Origin: Anaerolineales bacterium
GTDB taxonomy: Bacteria > Chloroflexota > Anaerolineae > Anaerolineales > Villigracilaceae
Direction: 5' to 3'
DNA: 64,000 nucleotides
Assembly: GCA_020851785.1 (NCBI GenBank)
Contig: JADZCC010000034.1
Location: forward strand, 81,258 to 145,257
The position numbers and the translations under genes were made by a program. Below are positions 1 to 7,229 of this stretch, in pieces. A model generated the notes under the pieces. That model ran no database searches, had not been told where the DNA came from, and was given only the letters and a program-made list of their open reading frames with translations. Numbering within the stretch: the first letter of the stretch is position 1; each line of letters opens with the position of its first letter.

Positions 1-1012
1 GGTTGGCGATTGTGGAAAGCCCCGTGCCAAAGCCGAGGAGCGTAATGCCCACATAAAACAGGTGTTTGTTGGCCAGCCAGCCGCTGATGACAATGAGTAT
101 AAAGCCAAACAACGCGCCGAGGTTGCCAATTTGCGCGGTGTACTTCTTTTTCACGCGGCCATCCAAAAAACCGGCGATGAGAAAGGCGATTAAAGAAAAG
201 CTATTGATGATGGAAACGATCCGCGAGGTTTGCTCCAGCGTCATGCCGAAGGCTTGCGCGCCAAACGGCTCGAGCAATACGTCCTGACTTAAGATGGCGG
301 CCAGCAGTAAGAGCAAATAGACGAAGAAGATTTTAGCCACCGGATTCTCCGTAATGGCGGAGGTCATTTCTTTGAGGGTATACGTTTCGGACTTGACGGC
401 TGGGGCGGAACGCTCAAAGCGTGGCTCCAGCCTGAAGAGGCCGAGCAGGCCGAGGGTTAAGGCAGAAGCGGCGACGATGATAAACGCGCGCGAAAGCGTG
501 GCCGGGTCATACGTTTGCGCCAGGCAGCTTAAGCTGATCCCCGTCACAATCAAGCCCACGACCATGACTGTGAACATCGTGGCGATGGTTTTGCCGCGCT
601 CGCGCTCGCCGGAGAGTTCGGAGGCCAGCGATAAGTAGGAAACTGCCGAGAGGTTGTAGCCAATGCCCCACAAGCCAAAAGCCAACACGCCGACGATGAT
701 TCCAGCAGTGAAGTTATGACTCATCAGCGTTGCAATTTGCGGCGAGACGGCCACGCCCACTACGCAACAGATCAGCCCGGCTAGAATGTAGGGCGTGCGT
801 CGAAAGCCAAAAAGCGGGTGACGGTCTGAGAAGGCGCCGATGGCGACCTGCGCCGGAGCCAGCAAGTAGGGAAAGATGGATAGGGCCGTGAACAGGGTTT
901 TGGAAATGCCGAGGTCAAAGATCATCACACGGTTCAGCGTGCTGTTGATCGGCAGGAGCGTCATGGCGACGGCCGTGTGAATGAGGGCGAGTTGCAGGCG
1001 TTTGAGAAACAT
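1..1012 (-). CDS. PucC/BCD-family MFS transporter (3' end outside window)
   Basis: The reverse strand is open from an ATG at 1012 to the window edge, about 337 residues, with no stop; it is missing from the ORF track because it is truncated. The protein is hydrophobic with repeated membrane segments. It carries an MFS loop after helix 2 (GAFSDRHPLFGFRRTPYI) that matches the PucC/LhaA (bacteriochlorophyll delivery) branch, and a second MFS-type loop GERERGKTIATMF. Family members assist pigment-protein assembly in phototrophs but also occur in non-phototrophs, where the substrate is unknown. No photosynthesis gene is visible here, so a pigment role is not supported. Family confidence is good, substrate unknown. 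Confidence 0.85.
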   Translation of the reverse strand, partial: MFLKRLQLALIHTAVAMTLLPINSTLNRVMIFDLGISKTLFTALSIFPYLLAPAQVAIGAFSDRHPLFGFRRTPYILAGLICCVVGVAVSPQIATLMSHNFTAGIIVGVLAFGLWGIGYNLSAVSYLSLASELSGERERGKTIATMFTVMVVGLIVTGISLSCLAQTYDPATLSRAFIIVAASALTLGLLGLFRLEPRFERSAPAVKSETYTLKEMTSAITENPVAKIFFVYLLLLLAAILSQDVLLEPFGAQAFGMTLEQTSRIVSIINSFSLIAFLIAGFLDGRVKKKYTAQIGNLGALFGFILIVISGWLANKHLFYVGITLLGFGTGLSTIAN

Positions 1013-1060
1013 GTTTATCCGGAATAAAAGAGGATGTGAACTTGCCGCCAAATTTACTGT

Positions 1061-1090
1061 GGAAATCTACAGAAAGCAATGTAGATTTCC
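1061..1090. promoter_or_regulatory. 11-bp perfect inverted repeat upstream of the MFS gene
   Basis: GGAAATCTACA and TGTAGATTTCC are separated by 8 nt. Outside them, AATTTAC and GTAAAATT give a second, imperfect symmetry. The repeat lies 49 nt before the MFS start and has no T-run, so an operator for a dimeric regulator is more likely than a terminator. Confidence 0.5.
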
Positions 1091-1142
1091 GTAAAATTCC
1101 ACTAGAGATTTGTGAGCGTTAATTGAAAAAAGCGGGCGAAAC

Positions 1143-1175
1143 AAAAAGCGACTTCAGAGAAGCCGCTTTTTTATT
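1143..1175 (-). terminator. Rho-independent terminator of glyS
   Basis: The hairpin AAGCGGCTTC/GAAGTCGCTT (one G-T pair), read on the minus strand, is followed by TTTTTGTTT directly after the glyS stop codon. Confidence 0.75.
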
Positions 1176-4175
1176 TTAGAACCCTTCCAGCTTGCTGAAA
1201 TCCGCAACGCCGGTAGCCTGCGCGGCAATTCTTTGCAGTAAGCCCAGCCGGTTTTCGCGCACTTTCTGGTCTTCCGCCATCACCATCACCTTTTCAAAAA
1301 AGGCGTTGATTTCCGGCGTCAACTTCACCACAACCTTCAAAAATCCTTCAACAGAAAACGACTGACTGCTGATGGCTTTTACCTGCGCGTATAAATCCTT
1401 TTCTTCTTTTTCAACCAGCCGGGCCTCATCCACTTTGAAAGTTTGTTTTTGATCGCGGGTGATACGAACACACCGCGCAAACGTGGCGAGGATGGCAGAC
1501 CAATCTTCGCGCTTCACCCACGCCGAAAGCTGGTCCAACGACCAGACACAGGCCGCCGGGTTGGAGGCTTGTTCCGCCAAAACCGCTTCTACCTGATCGT
1601 GCTTGTAGCCCAGGTCTTTCAGCGTCACCGCCAAACGCCCGGCAATAAATTCCAGAATTTGTTTCTGCGCTTCATCCGTAACTTCAATCGGCTGAAGGCT
1701 CGCCGAAACCTTAACGATGTCTTTCAGATTAAATTGTTTTTTGTGTTCAATCAAAGGTTGCACCACGCCAATCGCGGCGCGGCGCAAGCCAAACGGGTCT
1801 TTGGTTCCGGTGGGCGCTAAACCAGCGGCAAATAAACCAACCAACGAATCGATTCGATCCGCCAGCGCGATGGCCAGACCGGCCTGAGTCTGCGGGACGG
1901 TTTGATATTGCTCGCTGATTGCGTCTGCCACTTCCTTAGATTCGCCGCTTCGCAAAGCGTATTCGCCGCCAATGATGCCTTGCAGGGACGTCATCTCAGT
2001 GACCATTTGAGTGACAAGGTCGGCTTTCATTAAATAGGCGGCTCTTTGAGTAATTGGCAATTGGTTATTGGTAATTCCTAATAACGGTGCAATTTCTTTA
2101 ACTAATTTGGCTATGCGCTCGGATTTATCCAGCATGGAGCCGAGTTTGGCGTGGAAGGTCAACGTCGCCAGCTTGGGGCGATATTCTTCGAGTTTGAGTT
2201 TCACATCTTCACGGACGAAGAAGTTTGCGTCGGCAAAGCGCGCGCCGAGGACGTGTTCATTCCCTTCGCGGACGGTGTCAATGCCGATGTCGTCGCCGTT
2301 GCGAATGGCGATGAAGTGCGGCAACAATCCCTCACCCCGTCTCGCTCCGCTCAACTCCCCTCTCCCAGCGGAAGAGGGGGCGGGGGTGAGGGGAAAATAT
2401 CTTTGGTGCTTTTTCATCACCGAAATCAAAACATCTTTTGGCAGTTGAAGAAATTCAGGGTCGAAGCCGCCCATGACGGCGGTGGGCATTTCAACGAGGT
2501 TGGCGACTTCGCTCAGCAAACCTTCTTCAATAATGGCTGTACCGCCGACTAACTCTGCGGCTTGTTTGGCTTGTTCGATAATCGAATTTTTTCTTTCTTC
2601 TTTATCTAAGATGATGCCTGCTGTACGAATCACATCGAAATACTGATCCGCAGATGGGATTTTGATTTCAGGAGAATCGTAAGGGCGTAATCCGCGACTG
2701 ACATTACCTGAAACGACGCCAGCATATTCAAACGGGATGACTTGGTCGCCGAGTAAGGCAACGTACCAACGAATGGGACGGGAGAACGCAACGCCTGAAG
2801 CATTCCAGCGCATGGATTTTTCAAACTTGACGCTTTCCACAAGTTTGGGCAGGGCTTCCTGCAAAACCTCGGGCGTAGGTTTGCCTTTTTGTTTGACCAC
2901 AGCGAAGACATATTTGCCTCCGCCCTCTTCGCGAATTTCTAAAGCAGATGGGTCAATGTTATTTTTCTTGGCGAAACCTAAACCGGCTTGTGTGGGTTTG
3001 CCATCTTTATCTATTGCTTTATCGGCAGGCGGGCCTTTGACGACTTCTTCGCGGTCGGGCTGATGCGGGGCGAGAGAGTCAATAGAAACAACGATCCGCC
3101 TTGGGGTAGTAAAGATGCGGATGTCTTGATGGTCAAGGTGAAGTTCATCGAAGAGTTGCGAGATACGAGTTATGAGAAACGCGTAAGCGGAGTCCACATC
3201 ACTAGCTGGAAGTTCTTCGACGCCGATTTCTAAGAGAAAGGTCGAAGGTCGAAGGTCAAAGGTTGAAGGTAACGATAGACTTGTGACCTGTGACTTGTGA
3301 CTTTCTTTCAACAACGGATATTCAAGGCTCTTCCTTTGCTCTTCATAACTTTCGGCGACGCGTTTGGCCAGTTCGCGCATACGACGGAAAAAGGCCTGAC
3401 GTTCGGCAACCGAAATTGCGCCGCGCGTGTCGAGCACGTTGAACATGTGCGAGCATTTCAACACATAATCATGGGCGGGGACGATCAGATTTTGCGCGAG
3501 ACAGGCATCGGCTTCGGCGGAAAATAAAGCATACATCTGGCGAATGCGTTCGACGTCGGCGGTTTCAAAATAATATTTGGAATGTTCAAATTCTTCTTGA
3601 CGGCGAATTTCACCGTACGTAACGCCCGCGCCGTATTCCTCATTCCAAATCGCTTTGGCATTGTTGAGCGCAATTAAAATTCTTTCAAGCCCATACGTAA
3701 TTTCAACCGAGATGGGGTCCAGCGCCACGCCACCCATCTGTTGAAAATAAGTGAACTGCGTGATCTCTTGCCCATCGAGCCAAACTTCCCAACCCAGCCC
3801 CCAAGCGGAGATGGCGGGCTGTTCCCAATTATCTTCCACAAAACGGATGTCATGCTGGCGCGGATCAATGCCGAGGGCTTTGAGCGAATCAAGATACAGT
3901 TCCTGCGGATTGCTGGGGTCGGGCTTGAGGATGACTTGAAACTGGGTGTGGAGTTGAAAACGATTTGGGTTTTCGCCATAACGTCCATCGTCGGGTCGAA
4001 CAGATGGTTCGACGTAGGCCACGTTCCACGGTTCGGGTCCAAGGACGCGCAAAAAGGTATTGGGATTCATCGTGCCCGCGCCAACTTGCGTGTAATACGG
4101 CTGGGTAATCAGGCATCCGTGCGACGCCCAGAAGTTTTGTAGTTTGAGGATGATGGATTGGAAGGAGGAAGGCAT
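1176..4175 (-). CDS. glyQS: Glycyl-tRNA synthetase, fused alpha-beta chain (GlyQS)
   Basis: A single 999-residue chain joins the alpha catalytic subunit (about 1-290, with the class II segments [19 protein letters not shown] and [18 protein letters not shown]) to the beta subunit (about 315-999, including the C-terminal anticodon-binding part). It charges tRNA-Gly in the cytoplasm. The linker at about 290-313 is encoded by a heptanucleotide repeat array, residues about 594-615 by a G/C-rich palindromic element, and residues about 699-708 by a second short heptad array; all keep the frame. No SD precedes the ATG; the 5' side is again heptad repeat. A diverged copy of its first 22 codons lies at 5066-5137. 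The gene ends in its own terminator and probably receives transcripts from the cassette upstream. Confidence 0.97.
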   Translation of the reverse strand: MPSSFQSIILKLQNFWASHGCLITQPYYTQVGAGTMNPNTFLRVLGPEPWNVAYVEPSVRPDDGRYGENPNRFQLHTQFQVILKPDPSNPQELYLDSLKALGIDPRQHDIRFVEDNWEQPAISAWGLGWEVWLDGQEITQFTYFQQMGGVALDPISVEITYGLERILIALNNAKAIWNEEYGAGVTYGEIRRQEEFEHSKYYFETADVERIRQMYALFSAEADACLAQNLIVPAHDYVLKCSHMFNVLDTRGAISVAERQAFFRRMRELAKRVAESYEEQRKSLEYPLLKESHKSQVTSLSLPSTFDLRPSTFLLEIGVEELPASDVDSAYAFLITRISQLFDELHLDHQDIRIFTTPRRIVVSIDSLAPHQPDREEVVKGPPADKAIDKDGKPTQAGLGFAKKNNIDPSALEIREEGGGKYVFAVVKQKGKPTPEVLQEALPKLVESVKFEKSMRWNASGVAFSRPIRWYVALLGDQVIPFEYAGVVSGNVSRGLRPYDSPEIKIPSADQYFDVIRTAGIILDKEERKNSIIEQAKQAAELVGGTAIIEEGLLSEVANLVEMPTAVMGGFDPEFLQLPKDVLISVMKKHQRYFPLTPAPSSAGRGELSGARRGEGLLPHFIAIRNGDDIGIDTVREGNEHVLGARFADANFFVREDVKLKLEEYRPKLATLTFHAKLGSMLDKSERIAKLVKEIAPLLGITNNQLPITQRAAYLMKADLVTQMVTEMTSLQGIIGGEYALRSGESKEVADAISEQYQTVPQTQAGLAIALADRIDSLVGLFAAGLAPTGTKDPFGLRRAAIGVVQPLIEHKKQFNLKDIVKVSASLQPIEVTDEAQKQILEFIAGRLAVTLKDLGYKHDQVEAVLAEQASNPAACVWSLDQLSAWVKREDWSAILATFARCVRITRDQKQTFKVDEARLVEKEEKDLYAQVKAISSQSFSVEGFLKVVVKLTPEINAFFEKVMVMAEDQKVRENRLGLLQRIAAQATGVADFSKLEGF
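2051..2078. repeat. Heptanucleotide repeat inside glyS
   Basis: Four phase-locked heptads (TAATTGG, CAATTGG, TTATTGG, TAATTCC) encode the segment [10 protein letters not shown] in the beta part of GlyQS. Confidence 0.7.
2329..2393. repeat. G/C-rich palindromic element inserted in frame in glyS
   Basis: The arms CCCTCACCCC and GGGGGTGAGGG, with inner arms CCCCTCT and GAGGGG, enclose a short loop. Read in glyS it encodes about 21 residues rich in Gly, Ser, Ala and Arg that do not look like synthetase sequence. A related element lies inside the SUI1 gene at about 40362. Confidence 0.75.
3237..3306. repeat. Ten-unit heptad repeat encoding the GlyQ-GlyS linker
   Basis: Ten consecutive 7-nt units keep phase (AAAGGTC, GAAGGTC, GAAGGTC, AAAGGTT, GAAGGTA, ACGATAG, ACTTGTG, ACCTGTG, ACTTGTG, ACTTTCT). 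The first half is GGTC-type and the second GACC-type, so the array is roughly self-complementary. It encodes the linker between the alpha and beta parts of GlyQS. Confidence 0.8.
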
Positions 4176-4180
4176 GAGTT

Positions 4181-4208
4181 GTTAGTTACCAGTGGTTAGT
4201 TGAGTTTT
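4181..4208. repeat. Heptad repeat immediately before the glyS start
   Basis: GTTAGTT, ACCAGTG, GTTAGTT and GAGTTTT are in 7-nt phase between the nucleotidyltransferase stop and the glyS ATG, occupying the place where an SD would be expected. Confidence 0.6.
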
Positions 4209-4223
4209 TGAGTACAAAAGGGA

Positions 4224-4778
4224 TTATCTCGCCCGCAGTTTGTGAAAGTCACGAATCAGCGTGCTATCTGTCAGCGCCTCTTCAAATTGAGCCGGCCAAT
4301 TCTCGATATAAACATCGTCTAAAGCATCCCCCTGCTTTTGAACGACAGATTCAACATCGCCTCGATCTTTGGCGCGGGTGGAGAGCATTTTGTAAATAAT
4401 CAGATCTTCGGCTGTGCACACGCAAATATTTTTTTCCAAAGTGAAGTCAATATCACGCGCCCGTTTAATGGCAGTCTCATCAAAGATCGTATCCGCCAGC
4501 ATCACGTCAATGCGAACGCCGTTAGAATCTCGAAAAAATGCCAACCCAAGGCGACGAAACGATTCATCTGAATTATCTTGAAGCGGCGTAAACGCATTCA
4601 ACAACGTTAACAATTGACTGCGATTTTCACGCGAGACCAAGACCTTCATATCAATGTCGCGTGTGAGGCGTGGCTCGCCCCAGATCGCAACAGCAATCCC
4701 ACCAATGGCCATGACAGGTACGCCTTCCTTTTTCAGGAAGTTTTGAAAGGCGATCACGGAATCAATCAGGTCGTTCAT
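4224..4778 (-). CDS. AbiEii-like nucleotidyltransferase (toxin-like)
   Basis: This 184-residue protein has the polymerase-beta-type nucleotidyltransferase signature GGIAVAIWG...RLTRDIDMKV near residues 26-47, with the DxD pair, and a third acidic position in GVRIDVML. The layout fits the AbiEii/AbiGii and DUF6036-type family, whose better known members are toxins of type IV abortive-infection systems that modify tRNA; that activity is an inference here. The start overlaps the stop of the small upstream gene (ATGA, 4 nt), showing translational coupling. It lies 48 nt upstream of glyS on the same strand, within the proposed insertion between the two glyS 5' copies. Confidence 0.8.
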   Translation of the reverse strand: MNDLIDSVIAFQNFLKKEGVPVMAIGGIAVAIWGEPRLTRDIDMKVLVSRENRSQLLTLLNAFTPLQDNSDESFRRLGLAFFRDSNGVRIDVMLADTIFDETAIKRARDIDFTLEKNICVCTAEDLIIYKMLSTRAKDRGDVESVVQKQGDALDDVYIENWPAQFEEALTDSTLIRDFHKLRAR

Positions 4779-4996
4779 GGCTTATGGGCGTTCAGAATTG
4801 CCAACCGCGTCTGGAGTTGAATCAGCGCCTGATTGCGTTCTTCCCGAAACAAGGTCTCGGTCTCCTGCAACCATGGCTCGAATTCCACCATCAACGCAAA
4901 AAACTGCCGCACACCTTCCAGCGGGGATAAGGAGCGCAACAAGCGTGTCTCTTCGGCATAAATAGCGTCCCAATTTATGGCAGTATTCTTTAACAT
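4775..4996 (-). CDS. Small partner of the nucleotidyltransferase, unknown family
   Basis: The track ORF runs from a TTG at 5053 (92 residues), but a -10 box lies inside that stretch, so the ATG at 4996 (73 residues) is preferred. The protein is acidic, apparently all-helical, with no recognised motif (segments AEETRLLRSLSPLEG and ETETLFREERNQAL). The 4-nt overlap with the nucleotidyltransferase makes it the likely cognate partner, possibly an antitoxin or substrate adaptor. It does not resemble the winged-helix AbiEi antitoxin, so the pair is not a standard AbiE system. Confidence 0.65.
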   Translation of the reverse strand: MLKNTAINWDAIYAEETRLLRSLSPLEGVRQFFALMVEFEPWLQETETLFREERNQALIQLQTRLAILNAHKP

Positions 4997-5026
4997 CTTT
5001 TCAATTCCATCCGGCGTGTTTAGTTG

Positions 5027-5053
5027 ATTATACCCGTTCCTGTTAAACGCCAA
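5027..5053 (-). promoter_or_regulatory. Candidate promoter of the nucleotidyltransferase cassette
   Basis: TTGGCG, 15 nt, then TATAAT on the minus strand, about 30 nt before the ATG at 4996. The spacing is short, so strength is uncertain. Confidence 0.45.
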
Positions 5054-5065
5054 CGCAGGATATAG

Positions 5066-5137
5066 TCAAGCGCATCCGTGCGACGCCCAGAAGTCTTGCA
5101 GTTTGAGGATGATCTCTTGAAAAGATGATTTTGGCAT
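5066..5137 (-). pseudogene. Remnant of a second glyS 5' end
   Basis: Reading from the ATG at 5137 gives MPKSSFQEIILKLQDFWASHGC followed by A and a stop. This matches the GlyQS N-terminus ([21 protein letters not shown]) and breaks off right after the shared GGATGC. The DNA is similar but diverged, so it is not a recent exact duplication. It probably marks the original glyS start, with the cassette at 4.2-5.0 kb inserted downstream of it. Confidence 0.8.
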
Positions 5138-5163
5138 TCGATATTCGCTATTCGATATTCGGA
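5136..5163. repeat. Heptad repeat before the glyS remnant
   Basis: ATTCGAT, ATTCGCT, ATTCGAT and ATTCGGA are phase-locked and abut the remnant ATG, as the array at 4181 abuts the intact glyS ATG. Confidence 0.65.
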
Positions 5164-5181
5164 TTTTGTTGAAGTGAGGGG

Positions 5182-5187
5182 ATTATA
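5182..5187 (-). promoter_or_regulatory. -10 box, probably the ancestral glyS promoter
   Basis: TATAAT on the minus strand, 44 nt before the remnant ATG. The -35 is poor. From here a transcript could run through the remnant, both cassette genes and glyS. Confidence 0.4.
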
Positions 5188-5216
5188 ACTGATGGGAAGA
5201 CCGTGGGCGATTTTTA

Positions 5217-5244
5217 TTGTCTATCGTCCACGGTCTATTGTTCA
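5217..5244. repeat. Heptad repeat downstream of the TIR gene
   Basis: TTGTCTA, TCGTCCA, CGGTCTA and TTGTTCA are in 7-nt phase in the intergenic space after the TIR gene; similar units occur inside mutS2 at about 53516. Confidence 0.6.
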
Positions 5245-5276
5245 AATAGCTTTACGCGCCTCTTTAGGGCGATTTT

Positions 5277-6848
5277 CTACGGGGACGAGCGGGCGCAACG
5301 GAAGCCAACGACAGTGCTTGCATACGAAAGACCGCTACTAAGGCGGTTAATCATACGTATATCGCTAACATCACTCCATGAGCCGCCGCGTAAGATGCGA
5401 AATGTACCAGAACCCGGACCTTGTGGGTTTAAAACAGGCGAGTTTTGATAATATTTTTCAGCATACCAATCCGCCACCCATTCCCAAACATTGCCCGCCA
5501 TATTGTACATGCCATACGGGCTTTTTCCGCTTTCATAACCCGTCACTTCGGTTGTATCACCTATGCAACTGGCATAGTTAGCCTGACCACAAGCGCTATT
5601 TTCACCCCACGGATACGTCCTGCCGTCCGTGCCTCGGGCGGCTTTTTCCCATTGAGCTTCGGTGGGTAAACTGGCATCGCGCCACTTGCAGTATGCATTG
5701 GCTTGGTTCCAGTCCACGTTGACTACCGGGTAATTATCAAACTGTGAATTACCGTAATAACTATCACGAGTGGAGGAGCCTATATCTTGTGGCGGGGTAC
5801 AGCCGCCTGTCTTCACACAGGCTTTGTAAGCGGCGTTGGTCACTTCGTAGATATCCATGTAGAAGGCGTCGAGATATACCAAGTGAAGCGGTTTTTCATC
5901 TTCTTCGCTGTTATTGCTTCCCATTGCAAATTGGCCTGCCGGTACAAGTCCCATTTTTATGTCTTTGTCATCGGTGATTTCAGCAGGCAACGATGTAGGC
6001 ACAGGTGTTTGAGAAGCGGGTATTTGAGTCTCTGTAGGCGTAGGTGAAAATATCTTTATAAACCAAGGCGAACTGATCAGCGCGGCAAGGATTGTGCCGA
6101 CCAGTCCGATCAACGCGACGATGACGGCAGTCTTCGGCTTGCGGGGTGGGTTTGTTTTCTTCGGTTCAGGTTTGGCGGGCTGAGGTTTTTCAGGCGCTGA
6201 CTTTTCCTGATTGCCAAAATTGATTACGTTGCCGCTACCTGAAACGATCACGCTCCCTTTTACATCGCCGCCAACATCCACGTTATCTGGCGCGGGAGTG
6301 GGATGCGTTTGAGGTTTAGGTTTTACTTCTTTTGGTTCGGGGAATTTCTTTTCTTCAACAACCGGCTTAATCTCAATAGTTGTTTCACCCGCTTTGGGCA
6401 ATTGCACTGTGGCGCGTTCCAACTGCGAGGCGCGCAGTTTCAGAGACTGCATCAGTTTGGTATAGCCCGCCTTTTCATACAAATCCACGGCGTGATATTT
6501 TTTCAAACTAAAGGGCAGTTCGCATTCCTCGAGCCGCGCAGGGATGATGAAGATGCGTCCATCCGGCATTTCCATCGCTTTGTCTAAAGCGAACTTGATT
6601 TCCTTTTGGACGTAGCCCTCTTTATCCACCGAGTTTGGGCTTAGACAAATGATGATTGCGTCCGAGGAATGCAGAGCCTTCGGGATTTCCACTTCCCAAT
6701 TCTGCCCGGGAATCAAATCCTCCGCATCCAGCCAGGGTTGGACGCCGCGCCGCTTCAAGGCGCGGTACAACTCCCGCACCTTCGGCTTGTCGGCGGAGGC
6801 GTGGCAAAGGAAGACTTTGAGGGGGCGTTTTTGGTCAGCGGACTTCAT
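5277..6848 (-). CDS. TIR - transmembrane - FGE-fold receptor-like protein
   Basis: 523 residues. Residues 8-145 form a TIR domain (KVFLCHASADK, PWLDAEDLIPGQNWEVEI, IIICLSPNSVDKEGYVQKEI); Glu83 sits where bacterial TIR NADases have their catalytic glutamate. A Pro/Lys-rich linker with GGDVKGSVIVSGSGNVINFG (about 193-212) leads to one membrane helix (about 241-258), preceded by positive charges, so the N-terminus is predicted inside. Residues about 296-523 are a formylglycine-generating-enzyme (SUMF1) fold ending in RGGSW...GFRCAR. The two catalytic cysteines found after RGGSW in true FGEs are absent, so it is probably a binding domain and not a sulfatase activator. TIR-FGE fusions are known among bacterial conflict proteins; an immune or cell-death role is inferred. 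Confidence 0.88.
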   Translation of the reverse strand: MKSADQKRPLKVFLCHASADKPKVRELYRALKRRGVQPWLDAEDLIPGQNWEVEIPKALHSSDAIIICLSPNSVDKEGYVQKEIKFALDKAMEMPDGRIFIIPARLEECELPFSLKKYHAVDLYEKAGYTKLMQSLKLRASQLERATVQLPKAGETTIEIKPVVEEKKFPEPKEVKPKPQTHPTPAPDNVDVGGDVKGSVIVSGSGNVINFGNQEKSAPEKPQPAKPEPKKTNPPRKPKTAVIVALIGLVGTILAALISSPWFIKIFSPTPTETQIPASQTPVPTSLPAEITDDKDIKMGLVPAGQFAMGSNNSEEDEKPLHLVYLDAFYMDIYEVTNAAYKACVKTGGCTPPQDIGSSTRDSYYGNSQFDNYPVVNVDWNQANAYCKWRDASLPTEAQWEKAARGTDGRTYPWGENSACGQANYASCIGDTTEVTGYESGKSPYGMYNMAGNVWEWVADWYAEKYYQNSPVLNPQGPGSGTFRILRGGSWSDVSDIRMINRLSSGLSYASTVVGFRCARSSP

Positions 6849-6894
6849 AACGGATTCGCGGAGTCAAACGGATTTTAGTCCCATACATGGGGCA

Positions 6895-6900
6895 ATTATA
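6895..6900 (-). promoter_or_regulatory. -10 box of the TIR gene
   Basis: TATAAT on the minus strand, 46 nt before the ATG; no clear -35. Confidence is modest. Confidence 0.4.
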
Positions 6901-6940
6901 CATGCTGAGTCCGGTTTTATCCGCAATTCTACGAGAGCGT

Positions 6941-7189
6941 CATTCACAAGTTCAACGCAAAGGCGCAAAGTGAAACTCAACCAACTCATATCTTGAGTCC
7001 GTTTTCATCCGCTATTCCGTGAAAAAGTTCGCTTACCTATCCGCTATTCCGTGAAAGAATCCGCTTACCCATCCGCTACTCCGTAACAGAGTCCATTCAC
7101 AAACTCAACGCAAAGGCGCAAAGTGAAATTCAACCAACTCATATCCTGAGTCCGTTTTTATCCGCTATTCCGTGAAAAAGTCCGTTTAC
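6941..7189. repeat. Direct and short tandem repeats between the TIR and acyltransferase genes
   Basis: The 381-nt gap 6849-7229 is mostly repeat. A unit of about 96 nt (CATTCACAAG...GCAAAGGCGCAAAGTGAAA...GAGTCCGTTTT...) occurs at about 6941-7036 and again at 7094-7189 with few changes. Between and within them, ATCCGCTATTCCGTGAAAAAGTCCGCTTACC-like units of about 31 nt repeat several times. Related AGTCCGTTTAC ends bound the element at 42520. No ORF is convincing here. Confidence 0.8.
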
Positions 7190-7229
7190 CCGCTTCCATC
7201 CGTTCACGTTTATGGTAGCATAAGGGCTT

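Noticed and set aside
4176-5276. T-box or other riboswitch controlling glyS
   Set aside because: No T-box motif or stem-antiterminator pattern; the upstream space holds coding genes, a glyS remnant and heptad repeats.
5277-6848. Functional sulfatase-activating enzyme for the sulfatase at 55741
   Set aside because: The FGE domain lacks both catalytic cysteines, is fused to TIR and lies 50 kb away.
6941-7189. CRISPR-like repeats
   Set aside because: The units are contiguous and degenerate, with no regular unique spacers and no cas genes.
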